DNA from: Streptomyces vietnamensis
GTDB lineage: Bacteria; Actinomycetota; Actinomycetes; Streptomycetales; Streptomycetaceae
Length of the DNA: 64,000 nt
Assembly (NCBI RefSeq): GCF_000830005.1
Contig: NZ_CP010407.1
Span: forward strand, 3,577,001-3,641,000
Direction: 5' to 3'
A program made the translations under genes and the position numbers. Of this stretch, positions 14,796 to 23,337 are shown one piece after another. The stretch's first letter is position 1. Each line of letters starts with the position of its first letter. A model generated the notes under the pieces. The model saw only the letters and a list, made by a program, of their open reading frames with translations, was not told the DNA's origin and did no database searches.

Positions 14796-16069
14796 CAGAA
14801 CACGTACTGATCGTCGGCGGCGGCAGGGAAATCCCCGGCCTGATCCGCGACGCGGGCGGCCCGGACGTCGTCACGACCATCCTGTGCCGGATGGACTTCG
14901 TCCCCAAGATCCGCAAGCCCGGGCAGCACGACCGGGTGCTGGCCCTGCGCAGCGACGCCCCCGACGCGGAGTGGATCGCGCTGGCCGCCGCCGTCCACGA
15001 GAGGCAGCCCTTCACCCGCGTGGGCACCTTCGGCGAGCGGGACCAGGACCGGGCCGCGGCGGTCGCCGCGGCCCTGGGCCTGCCCTGTCACTCGCCGCAG
15101 ACCATCGCGTATGTCCACGACAAGGACGCGATGCGCCGTCGGCTGGCCGAACTCGGCGTGGACGAGACCCCGGGCGGGCGGGTCGCCGACGTGGCCGAAC
15201 TGCGGGCCTTCCTCGCGCAGCACGGCACTCCGTGCGTGGTCAAGCCGGTGCAGGGAGCGGGCAGCTTCGGCGTCTCCGTGGTCCGCAGCGCCGAGGAGGC
15301 GGAGGCGGCCTTCGCCCGCGCCGCGGCCGACTTCGAGGTCATCCCGGACGCGGGCGTGCTGGTGGAGCGCTTCCACGAGGGCCCGCAGTTCAGCGTCGAG
15401 GCCTTCTCCGAGGACGGCGAGCACGAGATCCTCGCCGTGACGCGGAAGTTCTCCGACCCGGTGGGCTTCGTCGAGCTCGGCCACGTCGTGCCCGCCGAAC
15501 TGTCCCCCGAGCAGACCGACGCGGTGCACGGGTACGTGCGGCGGCTGCTCGATGCCCTCGACATCACGTACGGCGTCACCCACACCGAGGTCGTGCTGAC
15601 GGCGGCCGGACCCCGGGTCATCGAGACCCACGTCCGACTCGCCGGCGACGAGATCCCGTACCTGGTTCACGACGTCACCGGAGTCGACCTGGTGGACTGC
15701 GTGGTGCGCCAGACGCTGGGACAGCCGGTCCTTGCGGACATCCGCAAGACGCTGGCCGACCCGTCGGTGGACCGCAGCCCGGAGGCGATCTGGTTCGCCG
15801 TCCCGCAGGCCCGCGGCACCCTCGCGCGGATCGGCGGCCTGGACGAAGCCGCCGCCCGGCCGGGCGTGGTGGCCGCCGAGGCCCTGCTCGACGCCGGCGA
15901 CGTGCTGGGGGACCTGGACAGCTCGGAGTCCCGGGCGGCCTTCGTACGCGCCCGGGGTGCGGACGCGGCCGAGGCCGTGGAGCGCGCCCGGCAGGCCGTG
16001 GCGGCGCTGGAGTTCGAGGTCACGGTGTCCGGTGACGGTGCGGCCGGCGGCGCGGGGGACTGGATCTGA
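14792..16069 (+). CDS. ATP-grasp ligase (second of two)
   Basis: 425 residues. MTEHVLIVGGGREIPGLI begins the pre-ATP-grasp domain; the core shows VHDKDAMRRRLAELGV, the phosphate loop CVVKPVQGAGSFGVSVV, and the metal-binding E and N/H region GVTHTEVVLT ... RVIETHVRLAGDEIPYL. It resembles the amino-acid ligase branch (carbamoyl-phosphate-synthase-like L-amino-acid ligases). It differs clearly from the ligase at 9261-10499, so each probably has its own substrate pair. ATG overlaps the exporter stop; the next gene starts one base after its stop. Confidence 0.88.
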   Translation: MTEHVLIVGGGREIPGLIRDAGGPDVVTTILCRMDFVPKIRKPGQHDRVLALRSDAPDAEWIALAAAVHERQPFTRVGTFGERDQDRAAAVAAALGLPCHSPQTIAYVHDKDAMRRRLAELGVDETPGGRVADVAELRAFLAQHGTPCVVKPVQGAGSFGVSVVRSAEEAEAAFARAAADFEVIPDAGVLVERFHEGPQFSVEAFSEDGEHEILAVTRKFSDPVGFVELGHVVPAELSPEQTDAVHGYVRRLLDALDITYGVTHTEVVLTAAGPRVIETHVRLAGDEIPYLVHDVTGVDLVDCVVRQTLGQPVLADIRKTLADPSVDRSPEAIWFAVPQARGTLARIGGLDEAAARPGVVAAEALLDAGDVLGDLDSSESRAAFVRARGADAAEAVERARQAVAALEFEVTVSGDGAAGGAGDWI

Positions 16070-16070
16070 C

Positions 16071-17141
16071 ATGACGGTGGCACAGGAACTCTCCGGCTCG
16101 GCGAGCGCCGGCATCCGCGCGTCGGGGGAGCTGGCCGAGCTGGCGCGCAAGGTCCTGCCGAGGGCCGCGTACGAGTTCTACGCCGCCGGGTCGGACGAGG
16201 AAATAAGCGTGGGCGAGGCGGCGGCCGCCTGGCGCGGCCGACGGCTGCTGCCACGGGTGCTTCGCGACGTCTCGTCCGTCGAAACGGGCGTCGACCTGCT
16301 GGGGACCAGGCTCGCGTCGCCGGTGCTCGCCGGCCCGACGGCCTTCCACCGCATGGCGCACGACGAGGGCGAGACGGCCACGGCGGCGGGCGTCGCCGCG
16401 GCCGGCTCGCTGCTCGTGCTCTCCTCCCGCGCGACCCGCCACCCGGAGGACGTCGCCGCGGTGGCCGGGCCCTGGTGGTACCAGGTGTACTGGCTGCGGG
16501 ACGCGGAGATCACCCGCCGCCAGGTCGATCGGGCCGTCGCCGCCGGCGCGCGGGCCTTGGTGCTGACGGTCGACGCCCCGTACGTGCCGCCCCGGGCGAC
16601 TTCGGGACTGCCGCTGCCCCTGCCCGAGGACGACGAGCTGTGCCGCTCGGTGGGCATCGGCACCCGGCTGCCCGGCTGGGAACAGGACCCTTCGCTGGGT
16701 CTGGACGCCATCGGCCGGCTGCACCGGATGTCCGGGCTGCCCGTCCTGGTCAAGGGGGTGTTGCGGGCCGACGACGCCAGGGCGTGCGTGGCCGCGGGCG
16801 CGGCCGGGTTGATCGTCTCCAACCACGGCGGCAGGCAGCTGGACCGCGCGGTCTCCTCCGCGGACGCCCTCCCCGCTGTCGCGGCGGCGGTGGGCACCGA
16901 GGTCCCGGTCCTCGTCGACGGCGGCATCCGCACCGGCACCGACGTGCTGGTGGCCCTCGCCCTGGGCGCCCGGGCCGTCCTGCTGGGCCGTCCCGTCGTC
17001 TGGTCCCTGGCCCTCGGCGGCGCCGCGGGCGTCACCACCCTCCTGGACTCGTACCGCGCCCAACTCGCCACGTCCATGGCCCTCGCCGGCTGCGCCCGGC
17101 TCGCGGACATCGACGGGGAGCTGCTGTACGGAGGGCCCTGA
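16071..17141 (+). CDS. FMN-dependent 2-hydroxyacid oxidase
   Basis: 356 residues of the glycolate oxidase / lactate oxidase / mandelate dehydrogenase family. Visible: PVLAGPTAFHRMAH, WWYQVYW, LVKG (K228, FMN N1), SNHGGRQLD (catalytic H252 and R255), and LVDGGIRTGTDVLVALALGA. It oxidises an L-2-hydroxy acid to the 2-oxo acid with O2 or another acceptor, and could supply the 2-oxo acid for the class IV aminotransferase upstream. It is the last gene of the operon, followed after about 110 bp by a strong terminator. Confidence 0.9.
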   Translation: MTVAQELSGSASAGIRASGELAELARKVLPRAAYEFYAAGSDEEISVGEAAAAWRGRRLLPRVLRDVSSVETGVDLLGTRLASPVLAGPTAFHRMAHDEGETATAAGVAAAGSLLVLSSRATRHPEDVAAVAGPWWYQVYWLRDAEITRRQVDRAVAAGARALVLTVDAPYVPPRATSGLPLPLPEDDELCRSVGIGTRLPGWEQDPSLGLDAIGRLHRMSGLPVLVKGVLRADDARACVAAGAAGLIVSNHGGRQLDRAVSSADALPAVAAAVGTEVPVLVDGGIRTGTDVLVALALGARAVLLGRPVVWSLALGGAAGVTTLLDSYRAQLATSMALAGCARLADIDGELLYGGP

Positions 17142-17249
17142 CCCGCTCGGCACATGACCGTACCGATCGGCCGCGACGCAGGCTGCGCGGCCGGCAGTGG
17201 CCACCCGTGAACGGTCACCCCGGACGGGCATCGAGCGACCCCCGGAACG

Positions 17250-17291
17250 ACGAAGATCCCGCCCGATCTTTCGATCGGACGGGATCTTCGT
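17250..17291. terminator. Strong bidirectional hairpin ending the biosynthetic operon
   Basis: Arms ACGAAGATCCCG and CGGGATCTTCGT, with an inner CCGATC/GATCGG and a TTTC loop, make an almost perfect 42-base hairpin. It lies between the last biosynthetic gene and the 3' end of tRNA-Ala on the opposite strand, so it can serve both transcripts. Confidence 0.85.
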
Positions 17292-17327
17292 CAACGTCCT
17301 TGAGAGCTACTCAAGAACAGTCGTCTG

Positions 17328-17401
17328 TGGACCTGTGGGGATTTGAACCCCAGACCCCCTCGATGCGAACGAGGTGCGCTACCAGACTGCGCCACAGGCC
17401 C
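17328..17401 (-). tRNA. tRNA-Ala (anticodon CGC)
   Basis: A 74-base cloverleaf on the minus strand: acceptor GGGCCTG pairing with CAGGTCC, D-stem GCGC, anticodon stem CCTCG with loop TTCGCAT (anticodon CGC), and T-arm GGGGTTCAAATCCCC. The alanine identity pair G3:U70 is present in the acceptor stem. No CCA is encoded. Its 3' end faces the biosynthetic operon. Confidence 0.95.
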
Positions 17402-17497
17402 TTGCGACGTGTGAAACATTAGCATCCCGATCGGGAAGAACAAAAATCGCTTCCGTCGCAGGTCAGCCGGGAGCCGTCGCGGGCCCCCGGCCGGGGG

Positions 17498-18529
17498 TCA
17501 TTCGTTGGCCGCCCGGGGGCGGTCGTCGTCCGCGTACTGGTCGAAGAGCGGGGTGCGGCCGTGGTCGCGGCCGCGGCGGGGCGGGGTGGTGCGCTGACGG
17601 GGCGCCGGGGACGGCGTGGGGGCCGGGTCGGCCGCCGTGGAGGAGCGGGCCGCGCTCCAGGTCTCCGGGTCCGTGATGTCGATGCCGTTCGTGGCGCGCG
17701 GGGCGACCGGGGCGGTGACGTACGTGGGGAGCGGCACCGGGACCGGGTCCCAGCTGTCGCCGCGGGCCGGGCCGCGCTCGCGCTGCTGGTCCACCCACTC
17801 GGCGTGGTCGGTCTGCTCGACCAGGGCGCGCCGGTCCGCCTCCTGCGGGGAGACCGCCGGGGCGGGGGTCGGGTCGGCCTCCGGTTCCGGCGTCGGGGCC
17901 GGGCGGCGGCTTTCGCGCAGCCGGGCGGCGGCCGCTTCGGCGCGGCGCCGGTCCATCACGTAGACGAAGCGCCGTCGCTCCTGGATCCGCAGGTGCACGA
18001 TGTACGCGCTGAGGAGCAGGGCGGGGACCGCCGGGGCCCACAGGAAGGCGACGCCGCCGACGGCCGCGACGACCGCCCCGAGGGTGAAGGCGGCGAAGAG
18101 GAGCGTGGTGACCCGGCGGCGCCGCGCGAGGACCTTGCCGCGGCGGGCGCGCTCGGCGGCGCCCGGGGCGGGGCGGGCCGGTGCGGGGCTCGGCGCCGGT
18201 TCCGGATCGGGTTCCGGGAGTTCCAGGCGCGCTTCCGTCCTGGCCGCGGGCGCGGAGAAGGCCCGGACGTCGACCGAGCTCAGATGCTCGGTCTCCGCGT
18301 CCGGGTCCACGTCGGGCGTCGGTCCCTGCGCCGTACGGTCCCGCTCCTTGAGCTCCTTGGCGTACCGGCGCTCCATGCCCGCCCGTCCGGAAAGCAGCCG
18401 GATGGCGGTGCTGAAGCGTTCCGTCGGACGGGCTTCGTTCAGCTCGTCCTGCCTGCGGAGCCACATCGGCACCAAGTAGGCGGCCCAGGCCCCGACGATG
18501 ACTGCGTAGATGAGGCCGCTGCTGCTCAC
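17498..18529 (-). CDS. sepX: Actinobacterial divisome membrane protein SepX/GlpR
   Basis: 343 residues. An N-terminal membrane span (GLIYAVIVGAWAAYLVPMWL) is followed by RRQDELNEARPTERFSTAIRLLSG, a charged linker, a pair of membrane spans around residues 140-180, a coiled-coil-like ERRRFVYVMDRRRAEAAAARLRE and a long Pro-rich tail. This layout, and position in the galU-glp-moaC-mog-rimJ cluster, match SepX of Streptomyces (GlpR of Corynebacterium), a membrane component of the Z-ring that works with FtsZ and Glp in septation. Start fixed by the first membrane helix. Confidence 0.88.
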   Translation of the reverse strand: MSSSGLIYAVIVGAWAAYLVPMWLRRQDELNEARPTERFSTAIRLLSGRAGMERRYAKELKERDRTAQGPTPDVDPDAETEHLSSVDVRAFSAPAARTEARLELPEPDPEPAPSPAPARPAPGAAERARRGKVLARRRRVTTLLFAAFTLGAVVAAVGGVAFLWAPAVPALLLSAYIVHLRIQERRRFVYVMDRRRAEAAAARLRESRRPAPTPEPEADPTPAPAVSPQEADRRALVEQTDHAEWVDQQRERGPARGDSWDPVPVPLPTYVTAPVAPRATNGIDITDPETWSAARSSTAADPAPTPSPAPRQRTTPPRRGRDHGRTPLFDQYADDDRPRAANE

Positions 18530-18605
18530 GCCTCACACGGTAGAGGGGTTCTGTAACACGCATCGGCCAATTGGCCCGGTGTGTCGCACGATCTGGCTGA
18601 TATCA

Positions 18606-18629
18606 CTGAACTTTTTTGTGATTGTTCAG
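18606..18629. promoter_or_regulatory. CTGAAC/GTTCAG inverted repeat upstream of sepX
   Basis: Arms CTGAAC at 18606-18611 and GTTCAG at 18624-18629 flank a T-rich 12-base spacer in a locally AT-rich gap between sepX and the acetyltransferase gene. It could be an operator for sepX or a weak terminator; nothing else in the gap is recognisable. Confidence 0.3.
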
Positions 18630-18666
18630 ATCGATTGACCGCCAACTGGCGATTGAATTCGAACAC

Positions 18667-19278
18667 TTATTGCATTCTTGCGTGATGCCAGCGCCGAAGC
18701 AGCCCCTCCGGCACCTCCTCCGCCGTCAGCGCGAACACCAGATGGTCCCGCCACGCGCCGTCGATGTGGAGATAGCGGGGCCGCAGCCCCTCCTCGCGGA
18801 AACCGAGCTTCTCCACCACCCGGCGCGAAGGACCGTTCTCCGGGCGGATGCACACCTCCATGCGGTGCAGCCCCACCACGCGGAAGCAGTGGTCGACGGC
18901 GAGCGCGACCGCCGTCGGCATCACCCCGCGCCCGGCCACCTCGCTGTCCACCCAGTACCCCACGTGCCCCGAGCACATCGAGCCCCAGGTGATCCCGGCC
19001 ACCGTCAACTGGCCGACGAGCCGCCCCTTGTACTCGATCACGAACGGCAGCATCCGCCCGGCGTTCGCCTCCGAGCGCAGATGGCGGACCATCTGACGGT
19101 ACGTCGGCCGGTGGGCGACCGGACCGCCCGGAGGCGGCGGCGGAACCGTCGCCTCCCAGGGCCGCAGCCACTCGCGGTTGCGCCGGTTCACCTCGCGCCA
19201 GGCCGCCTGGTCGCGCATCCTTATCGGTCGGAGCACCACGTCGCCGTCGACGAGGATCGCCGGCCAGGACGAGATCAC
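18667..19278 (-). CDS. RimJ/RimL-like GNAT acetyltransferase
   Basis: 203 residues, GTG start. The GNAT core reads GYWVDSEVAGRGVMPTAVAL (motif A) and LHRMEVCIRPENGPSRRVVE with KLGFREEGLRPRYLHIDG, the signature of ribosomal-protein-alanine acetyltransferases. The gene begins within the last codons of the mog-like gene (4-bp overlap), so it belongs to the same transcript as galU, glp and moaC. A link to cell division has not been shown and the substrate is a guess from family. Confidence 0.87.
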   Translation of the reverse strand: MISSWPAILVDGDVVLRPIRMRDQAAWREVNRRNREWLRPWEATVPPPPPGGPVAHRPTYRQMVRHLRSEANAGRMLPFVIEYKGRLVGQLTVAGITWGSMCSGHVGYWVDSEVAGRGVMPTAVALAVDHCFRVVGLHRMEVCIRPENGPSRRVVEKLGFREEGLRPRYLHIDGAWRDHLVFALTAEEVPEGLLRRWHHARMQ

Positions 19279-19832
19279 GACGCTCTCGGGTGGTCGCCGC
19301 CGCGGATCTGGTCGACGGCATGGCGCAGGAGCGGCTCCAGGACGGCGAGCCCGTCGCGCACCCCGCCCGGGGACCCCGGCAGGTTCACGATCAGCGTGCC
19401 GCCCGCGACCCCGGCCAGACCGCGCGAGAGCGCCGCCGTCGGGACCTTCGCGCGGCCGTGCGCGCGGATCGCCTCCGGGATGCCCGGGATCTCCCGCTCC
19501 AGGACCCGGCGGGTCACCTCGGGCGTCTCGTCGGTGGGCGAGATGCCCGTACCGCCGGTGGTGACGATCACGTCGTACCCGGCGGCGACCCCGGCGCGCA
19601 GGGCCGCCTCGACGGGCGCCCCGTCGGGAACGACCTGCGGGCCGTCCACGGCGAAGCGCATCCGGGTCAGGCCCTCGGCGATCAGCGGACCGCCCTTGTC
19701 CTCGTACACCCCGGCCGAAGCCCGGTTGGAGGCCGTGACGACGAGAGCGCGGTAGGCCGCGGCCGGAACCTCCTCGGGGGCGGGCTCCACGTGCTCCTCG
19801 TGCGTGCCGGCCACCCGGCCCGCGCGCGTCAC
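19275..19832 (-). CDS. MogA/MoaB-family molybdopterin adenylyltransferase-like protein
   Basis: 185 residues. A short extension precedes [22 protein letters not shown], then [19 protein letters not shown] (the TGGTG-x-x-x-x-D-x-T molybdopterin-binding signature) and [16 protein letters not shown]. Enzymes of this family adenylate molybdopterin during molybdenum cofactor synthesis, or are structural relatives. It overlaps moaC at 19829-19832 and the acetyltransferase at 19275-19278. Whether it is Mog- or MoaB-like cannot be settled by eye. Confidence 0.92.
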   Translation of the reverse strand: MTRAGRVAGTHEEHVEPAPEEVPAAAYRALVVTASNRASAGVYEDKGGPLIAEGLTRMRFAVDGPQVVPDGAPVEAALRAGVAAGYDVIVTTGGTGISPTDETPEVTRRVLEREIPGIPEAIRAHGRAKVPTAALSRGLAGVAGGTLIVNLPGSPGGVRDGLAVLEPLLRHAVDQIRGGDHPRAS

Positions 19833-20314
19833 GCCTCGGCCCTCGTCCAGTGGCCCGACTTGCCGCCCGTCTTCTCCTCCACCCGTACGTCGGAGATGAC
19901 CGCGCCCTTGTCGACCGCCTTGATCATGTCGACGACGGTCAGGGCCGCCACCGAGACCGCCGTGAGGGCCTCCATCTCGACGCCCGTGCGGTCCGTGGTC
20001 TTCACCGTCGCCAGGATCTCGACCGCCTCGTCCGTGACCGCCAGGTCCAGGGTGACGCCCGAGACGGCCAGCGGGTGGCAGAGCGGGATGAGGTCCGGGG
20101 TCTTCTTCGCTCCCATGATCCCGGCGATGCGGGCGGTGGCCAGCGCGTCGCCCTTCGGGACGCCCTCGCCGCGCAGCAGCTCGATCACGCGCGGCGAGAC
20201 GAGGACCCGCCCGCTGGCGCGGGCGGTGCGGGACGTGACGTCCTTCGCCGATACGTCGACCATGCGGGCCGCGCCCGCCTCGTCGATGTGGGTGAGACCT
20301 TGCTGCGTGCTCAT
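19829..20314 (-). CDS. moaC: Cyclic pyranopterin monophosphate synthase MoaC
   Basis: 161 residues. [23 protein letters not shown] is the MoaC N-terminus, followed by [27 protein letters not shown] (conserved CHPL), [20 protein letters not shown] and the C-terminal [11 protein letters not shown]. It converts the MoaA product into cyclic pyranopterin monophosphate, the first step of molybdenum cofactor synthesis. The ATG at 20314 is at the family's usual position. It overlaps the following mog-like gene and lies 59 bp after glp. Confidence 0.95.
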   Translation of the reverse strand: MSTQQGLTHIDEAGAARMVDVSAKDVTSRTARASGRVLVSPRVIELLRGEGVPKGDALATARIAGIMGAKKTPDLIPLCHPLAVSGVTLDLAVTDEAVEILATVKTTDRTGVEMEALTAVSVAALTVVDMIKAVDKGAVISDVRVEEKTGGKSGHWTRAEA

Positions 20315-20373
20315 GGCCGTGACACTCCCGGTCGCTGTGTGAAGGACGACACCGTACCCCCAGCGTCGCCCCC

Positions 20374-21723
20374 TCAGCCGAGGAGGACCACTTCCAGCTC
20401 GGTGCCCGGCTCCACGCTCTCCGTGTCCTCCGGGACCACGAGCAGGCAGTCCGCGTGGGCGAGGGCCGCGATCAGGTGGGACCCGGCGCCGCCCACGGGG
20501 GTGACGGCGCCCGTGTCCGGGTCGTACACGCCGCGCAGGAACTGCCGGCGGCCCGCCGGGGACGACAGGGCCTTCTCCGCGTCGAGCACCGCCCGCACCC
20601 GGGGCCGGTGGAGGTCCTCGACGCCCATCAGCGCGCGGATCGCGGGCCGTACGAACAGCTCGAAGGAGACGTACGACGAGACCGGATTGCCCGGCAGGGC
20701 GAGCAGCGGGATCTGCTCGGCGCCGACCGCGCCGAAGCCCTGCGGCTTGCCCGGCTGCATGGCCAGCTTGCGGAAGTCGACCTGCCCGTCGGCGGTCAGC
20801 GCCTCCTTCACCACGTCGTACGCGCCGACGCTCACCCCGCCGGTGGTCACGATCAGGTCGGCCCGGATGAGCTGGTCCTCGATGGTGGCGCGCAGCGACT
20901 CCGCGTCGTCGGCGACGGCCCCCACCCGGTAGGCGAGGGCGCCGGCGTCCCGCGCGGCGGCGGCGAGCGCGAAGCTGTTGGAGTCGTGGATCTGGCCCTC
21001 GCCCAGCGGCTCGCCGGGCTGGACGAGCTCGCTGCCGGTGGACAGGACGACCACCCGGGGGCGGGGGCGGACCTTCACCGTGCCGCGGCCGATGGCGGCG
21101 AGCAGGCCGATCTGCGGCGGCCCCAGGACCGTGCCCGCCGCGAGGGCCAGCTCCCCGGCCCGTACGTCGCTGCCGGCCCTGCGGACGTGGGCGCCGGCCT
21201 CGGCGGAGCGGTGGACCCGGACCTCGCCGCCGGCGCCCTCGGGGGCGGTGCTCGCGGCGGTCATGCCGGTGGCCGCGCCCCCGCCCGTACCGCCGTCGGT
21301 CCACTCGACGGGGACGACGGCCTCGGCGCCGGGCGGCAGCGGGGCGCCGGTCATGATCCGGGCGGCCTCGCCGGGGCCGACCTCGGGCAGGCCGCCCGCG
21401 CCCGCGGCGACGTCGCCGATGACGGTGAGGACGGCGGGGAACTCCCCGGTGGCACCGGCGACATCGGCGACCCGGACCGCGTACCCGTCCATGGAGCTGT
21501 TGTCGAAGGGGGGCAGCGCGACCTGCACCGTCACGTCCTCGACGAGGACGCAGCCCTGGGCGTCGAGGAGTTGCAGCTCGATCGGCTCGAGCGGGGAGAC
21601 CGTCGCGAGGATGTCGGCGAGGTGCTCGTCCACCGACCACAGGCCGCGGGCCGGGCCCGCGCAGGGGTCGGCCGCGCCTGCCGCGTGGTCGTGCTCGTGC
21701 TCGGGTGCCGTGCTGCTGCTCAA
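20374..21723 (-). CDS. glp: Gephyrin-like molybdotransferase Glp (MoeA-like)
   Basis: 449 residues. MoeA-fold marks: [47 protein letters not shown], a Gly/Ala-rich insertion, [44 protein letters not shown] and [19 protein letters not shown]. Known Glp proteins of Actinobacteria moonlight in cell division by binding FtsZ and the membrane receptor SepX/GlpR, which is encoded three genes downstream here. The best start is TTG at 21723, just past the galU stop with GAGGAG upstream; the only ATG lies 119 bp inside galU. Confidence 0.9.
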   Translation of the reverse strand: MSSSTAPEHEHDHAAGAADPCAGPARGLWSVDEHLADILATVSPLEPIELQLLDAQGCVLVEDVTVQVALPPFDNSSMDGYAVRVADVAGATGEFPAVLTVIGDVAAGAGGLPEVGPGEAARIMTGAPLPPGAEAVVPVEWTDGGTGGGAATGMTAASTAPEGAGGEVRVHRSAEAGAHVRRAGSDVRAGELALAAGTVLGPPQIGLLAAIGRGTVKVRPRPRVVVLSTGSELVQPGEPLGEGQIHDSNSFALAAAARDAGALAYRVGAVADDAESLRATIEDQLIRADLIVTTGGVSVGAYDVVKEALTADGQVDFRKLAMQPGKPQGFGAVGAEQIPLLALPGNPVSSYVSFELFVRPAIRALMGVEDLHRPRVRAVLDAEKALSSPAGRRQFLRGVYDPDTGAVTPVGGAGSHLIAALAHADCLLVVPEDTESVEPGTELEVVLLG

Positions 21724-21727
21724 GGTG

Positions 21728-22639
21728 CTACATCTCCTCGCTGACGTATCTCCGGAGCCAGGCCCGGAAGTCCGGTCCCAGATCTTCACGTTCGCACGCG
21801 AGTCTGACAATGGCACGCAGATAGTCGCCGCGGTCGCCGGTGTCATAGCGGCGGCCCTTGAACACGACGCCGTGCACCGGTCCGCCGATCTTCTCGTCCG
21901 AGGCGAGTTTCTGCAGGGCGTCGGTCAGCTGGATCTCTCCGCCGCGGCCCGGCTCGGTGTCCCGCAGGGTGTCGAAAACGGCCGGGTCCAGGACGTAGCG
22001 GCCGATGATCGCGTAATTGCTGGGCGCCTCGCCCGGGTCCGGCTTCTCGACCAGGTCCGTCACCTGCACGACGTCCGAGTCGGCGGTCGGCTCGACCGCC
22101 GCGCAGCCGTAGAGGTGGATCTGCGAGGGCTCGACCTCCATGAGGGCGATCACGCTGCCGCCCTCCCGCTCCTGGACCTCCACCATCCGCGCGAGCAGCG
22201 GGTCACGCGGGTCGATCAGGTCGTCGCCGAGGAGCACCGCGAAGGGCTGGTCGCCGACGTGCGGGGCGGCGCACAGAACGGCGTGACCGAGGCCGCGCGG
22301 GGCGCCCTGGCGGACATAGTGCATGGTGGCCAGGTCGCTGGACTCCTGGACCTTGGAGAGGCGTTCCCCGTCGCCCTTCCGGATCAGGGCTTCCTCCAGC
22401 TCGTAGTTCCGGTCGAAGTGGTCCTCCAGGGGACGCTTGTTCCGGCCGGTGATCATCAGGACGTCGGAGAGGCCGGCCGCGACGGCCTCCTCGACGACGT
22501 ACTGGATCGCCGGCTTGTCGACGACCGGCAGCATCTCCTTCGGCGTCGCCTTGGTCGCCGGAAGGAAGCGTGTACCGAGACCGGCGGCGGGGATGACAGC
22601 CTTGCTGATCCGGCCGAGCCTGGGGAGCGACTGATTCAT
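21728..22639 (-). CDS. galU: UTP-glucose-1-phosphate uridylyltransferase
   Basis: 303 residues. AVIPAAGLGTRFLPATKATPK is the nucleotidyltransferase signature; PKEMLPVVDKPAIQYVVEEA, RQGAPRGLGHAV, LLGDDLID and YDTGDRGDYLRAIV complete the GalU pattern. It makes UDP-glucose from UTP and glucose-1-phosphate for glycogen, trehalose and cell-wall polymers. It leads the minus-strand cluster that continues into glp, moaC and sepX. The divergent gap to 22744 is AT-rich for this genome and contains TTGACA at 22695-22700, probably part of a promoter for the gene on the right. Confidence 0.96.
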   Translation of the reverse strand: MNQSLPRLGRISKAVIPAAGLGTRFLPATKATPKEMLPVVDKPAIQYVVEEAVAAGLSDVLMITGRNKRPLEDHFDRNYELEEALIRKGDGERLSKVQESSDLATMHYVRQGAPRGLGHAVLCAAPHVGDQPFAVLLGDDLIDPRDPLLARMVEVQEREGGSVIALMEVEPSQIHLYGCAAVEPTADSDVVQVTDLVEKPDPGEAPSNYAIIGRYVLDPAVFDTLRDTEPGRGGEIQLTDALQKLASDEKIGGPVHGVVFKGRRYDTGDRGDYLRAIVRLACEREDLGPDFRAWLRRYVSEEM

Positions 22640-22743
22640 GCGGAGAACCTTAGTCGTTCGGAATGAGAAGAAGATGTGACTTCGGTTAACTTTCTTGACA
22701 TAAAGATAGTTACGAGAATTTCACGAACGCACAGAAGGCTGTC

Positions 22744-23337
22744 ATGAATCCGGAGATGTCCGAAAAGACCGTGCTGCGCAGCCGACTTCTGGGCGCCCGC
22801 GCCGCACTGGCCCCCGTCCTCATCGAGGACGCCGCCGAATCCCTCGCCCGGCACGGAATGGAACTGGCCGAACTCTCCGGGGCCGCCACCGTCGCCGCCT
22901 ATGTGTCGGTGGGCCGCGAACCGGGCACGCGCGCGCTGCTCGACGCCCTCCACGCGCGCGGGGTGCGGGTCCTGCTCCCCGTCCTGCTGCCCGACAACGA
23001 CCTGGACTGGGCTGCGTACGAGGGACGGGAGGCGCTGGCGAAGGCCGGCCGCGGCCTCCTGGAGCCGACCGGGCCCCGGCTCGGCCCCGAGGCGGTGTGC
23101 GAAGCCGACGCCGTACTGCTGCCGGGCCTCGCCGTCGACGGGCGCGGGATGCGGCTCGGGCGGGGCGGCGGCTCGTACGACCGGGTCCTCGCCCGCCTCG
23201 CACGCGCGGGCGTGGATCCCGCCCTGGTGGTGCTCCTCTACGCGGACGAGGTGGTCACGCGGGTCCCGGAGGAACCGCACGACCACCCCGTGCACGCGGT
23301 GGTGACCCCGGAGGGGGTCACCCGATTCCGCCCCTGA
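22744..23337 (+). CDS. 5-formyltetrahydrofolate cyclo-ligase
   Basis: 197 residues. KTVLRSRLLGARAAL at the N-terminus, AAYVSVGREPGT, VLLPGLAVDGRGMRLGRG with GGSYDRVLARL (the ATP-binding signature), and the terminal HPVHAVVTPEGVTRF are diagnostic. It returns 5-formyl-THF to 5,10-methenyl-THF with ATP. It is divergent from galU and convergent with the penicillin-acylase-like gene, whose stop lies directly after its own, with no clear hairpin between them. Confidence 0.95.
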   Translation: MNPEMSEKTVLRSRLLGARAALAPVLIEDAAESLARHGMELAELSGAATVAAYVSVGREPGTRALLDALHARGVRVLLPVLLPDNDLDWAAYEGREALAKAGRGLLEPTGPRLGPEAVCEADAVLLPGLAVDGRGMRLGRGGGSYDRVLARLARAGVDPALVVLLYADEVVTRVPEEPHDHPVHAVVTPEGVTRFRP

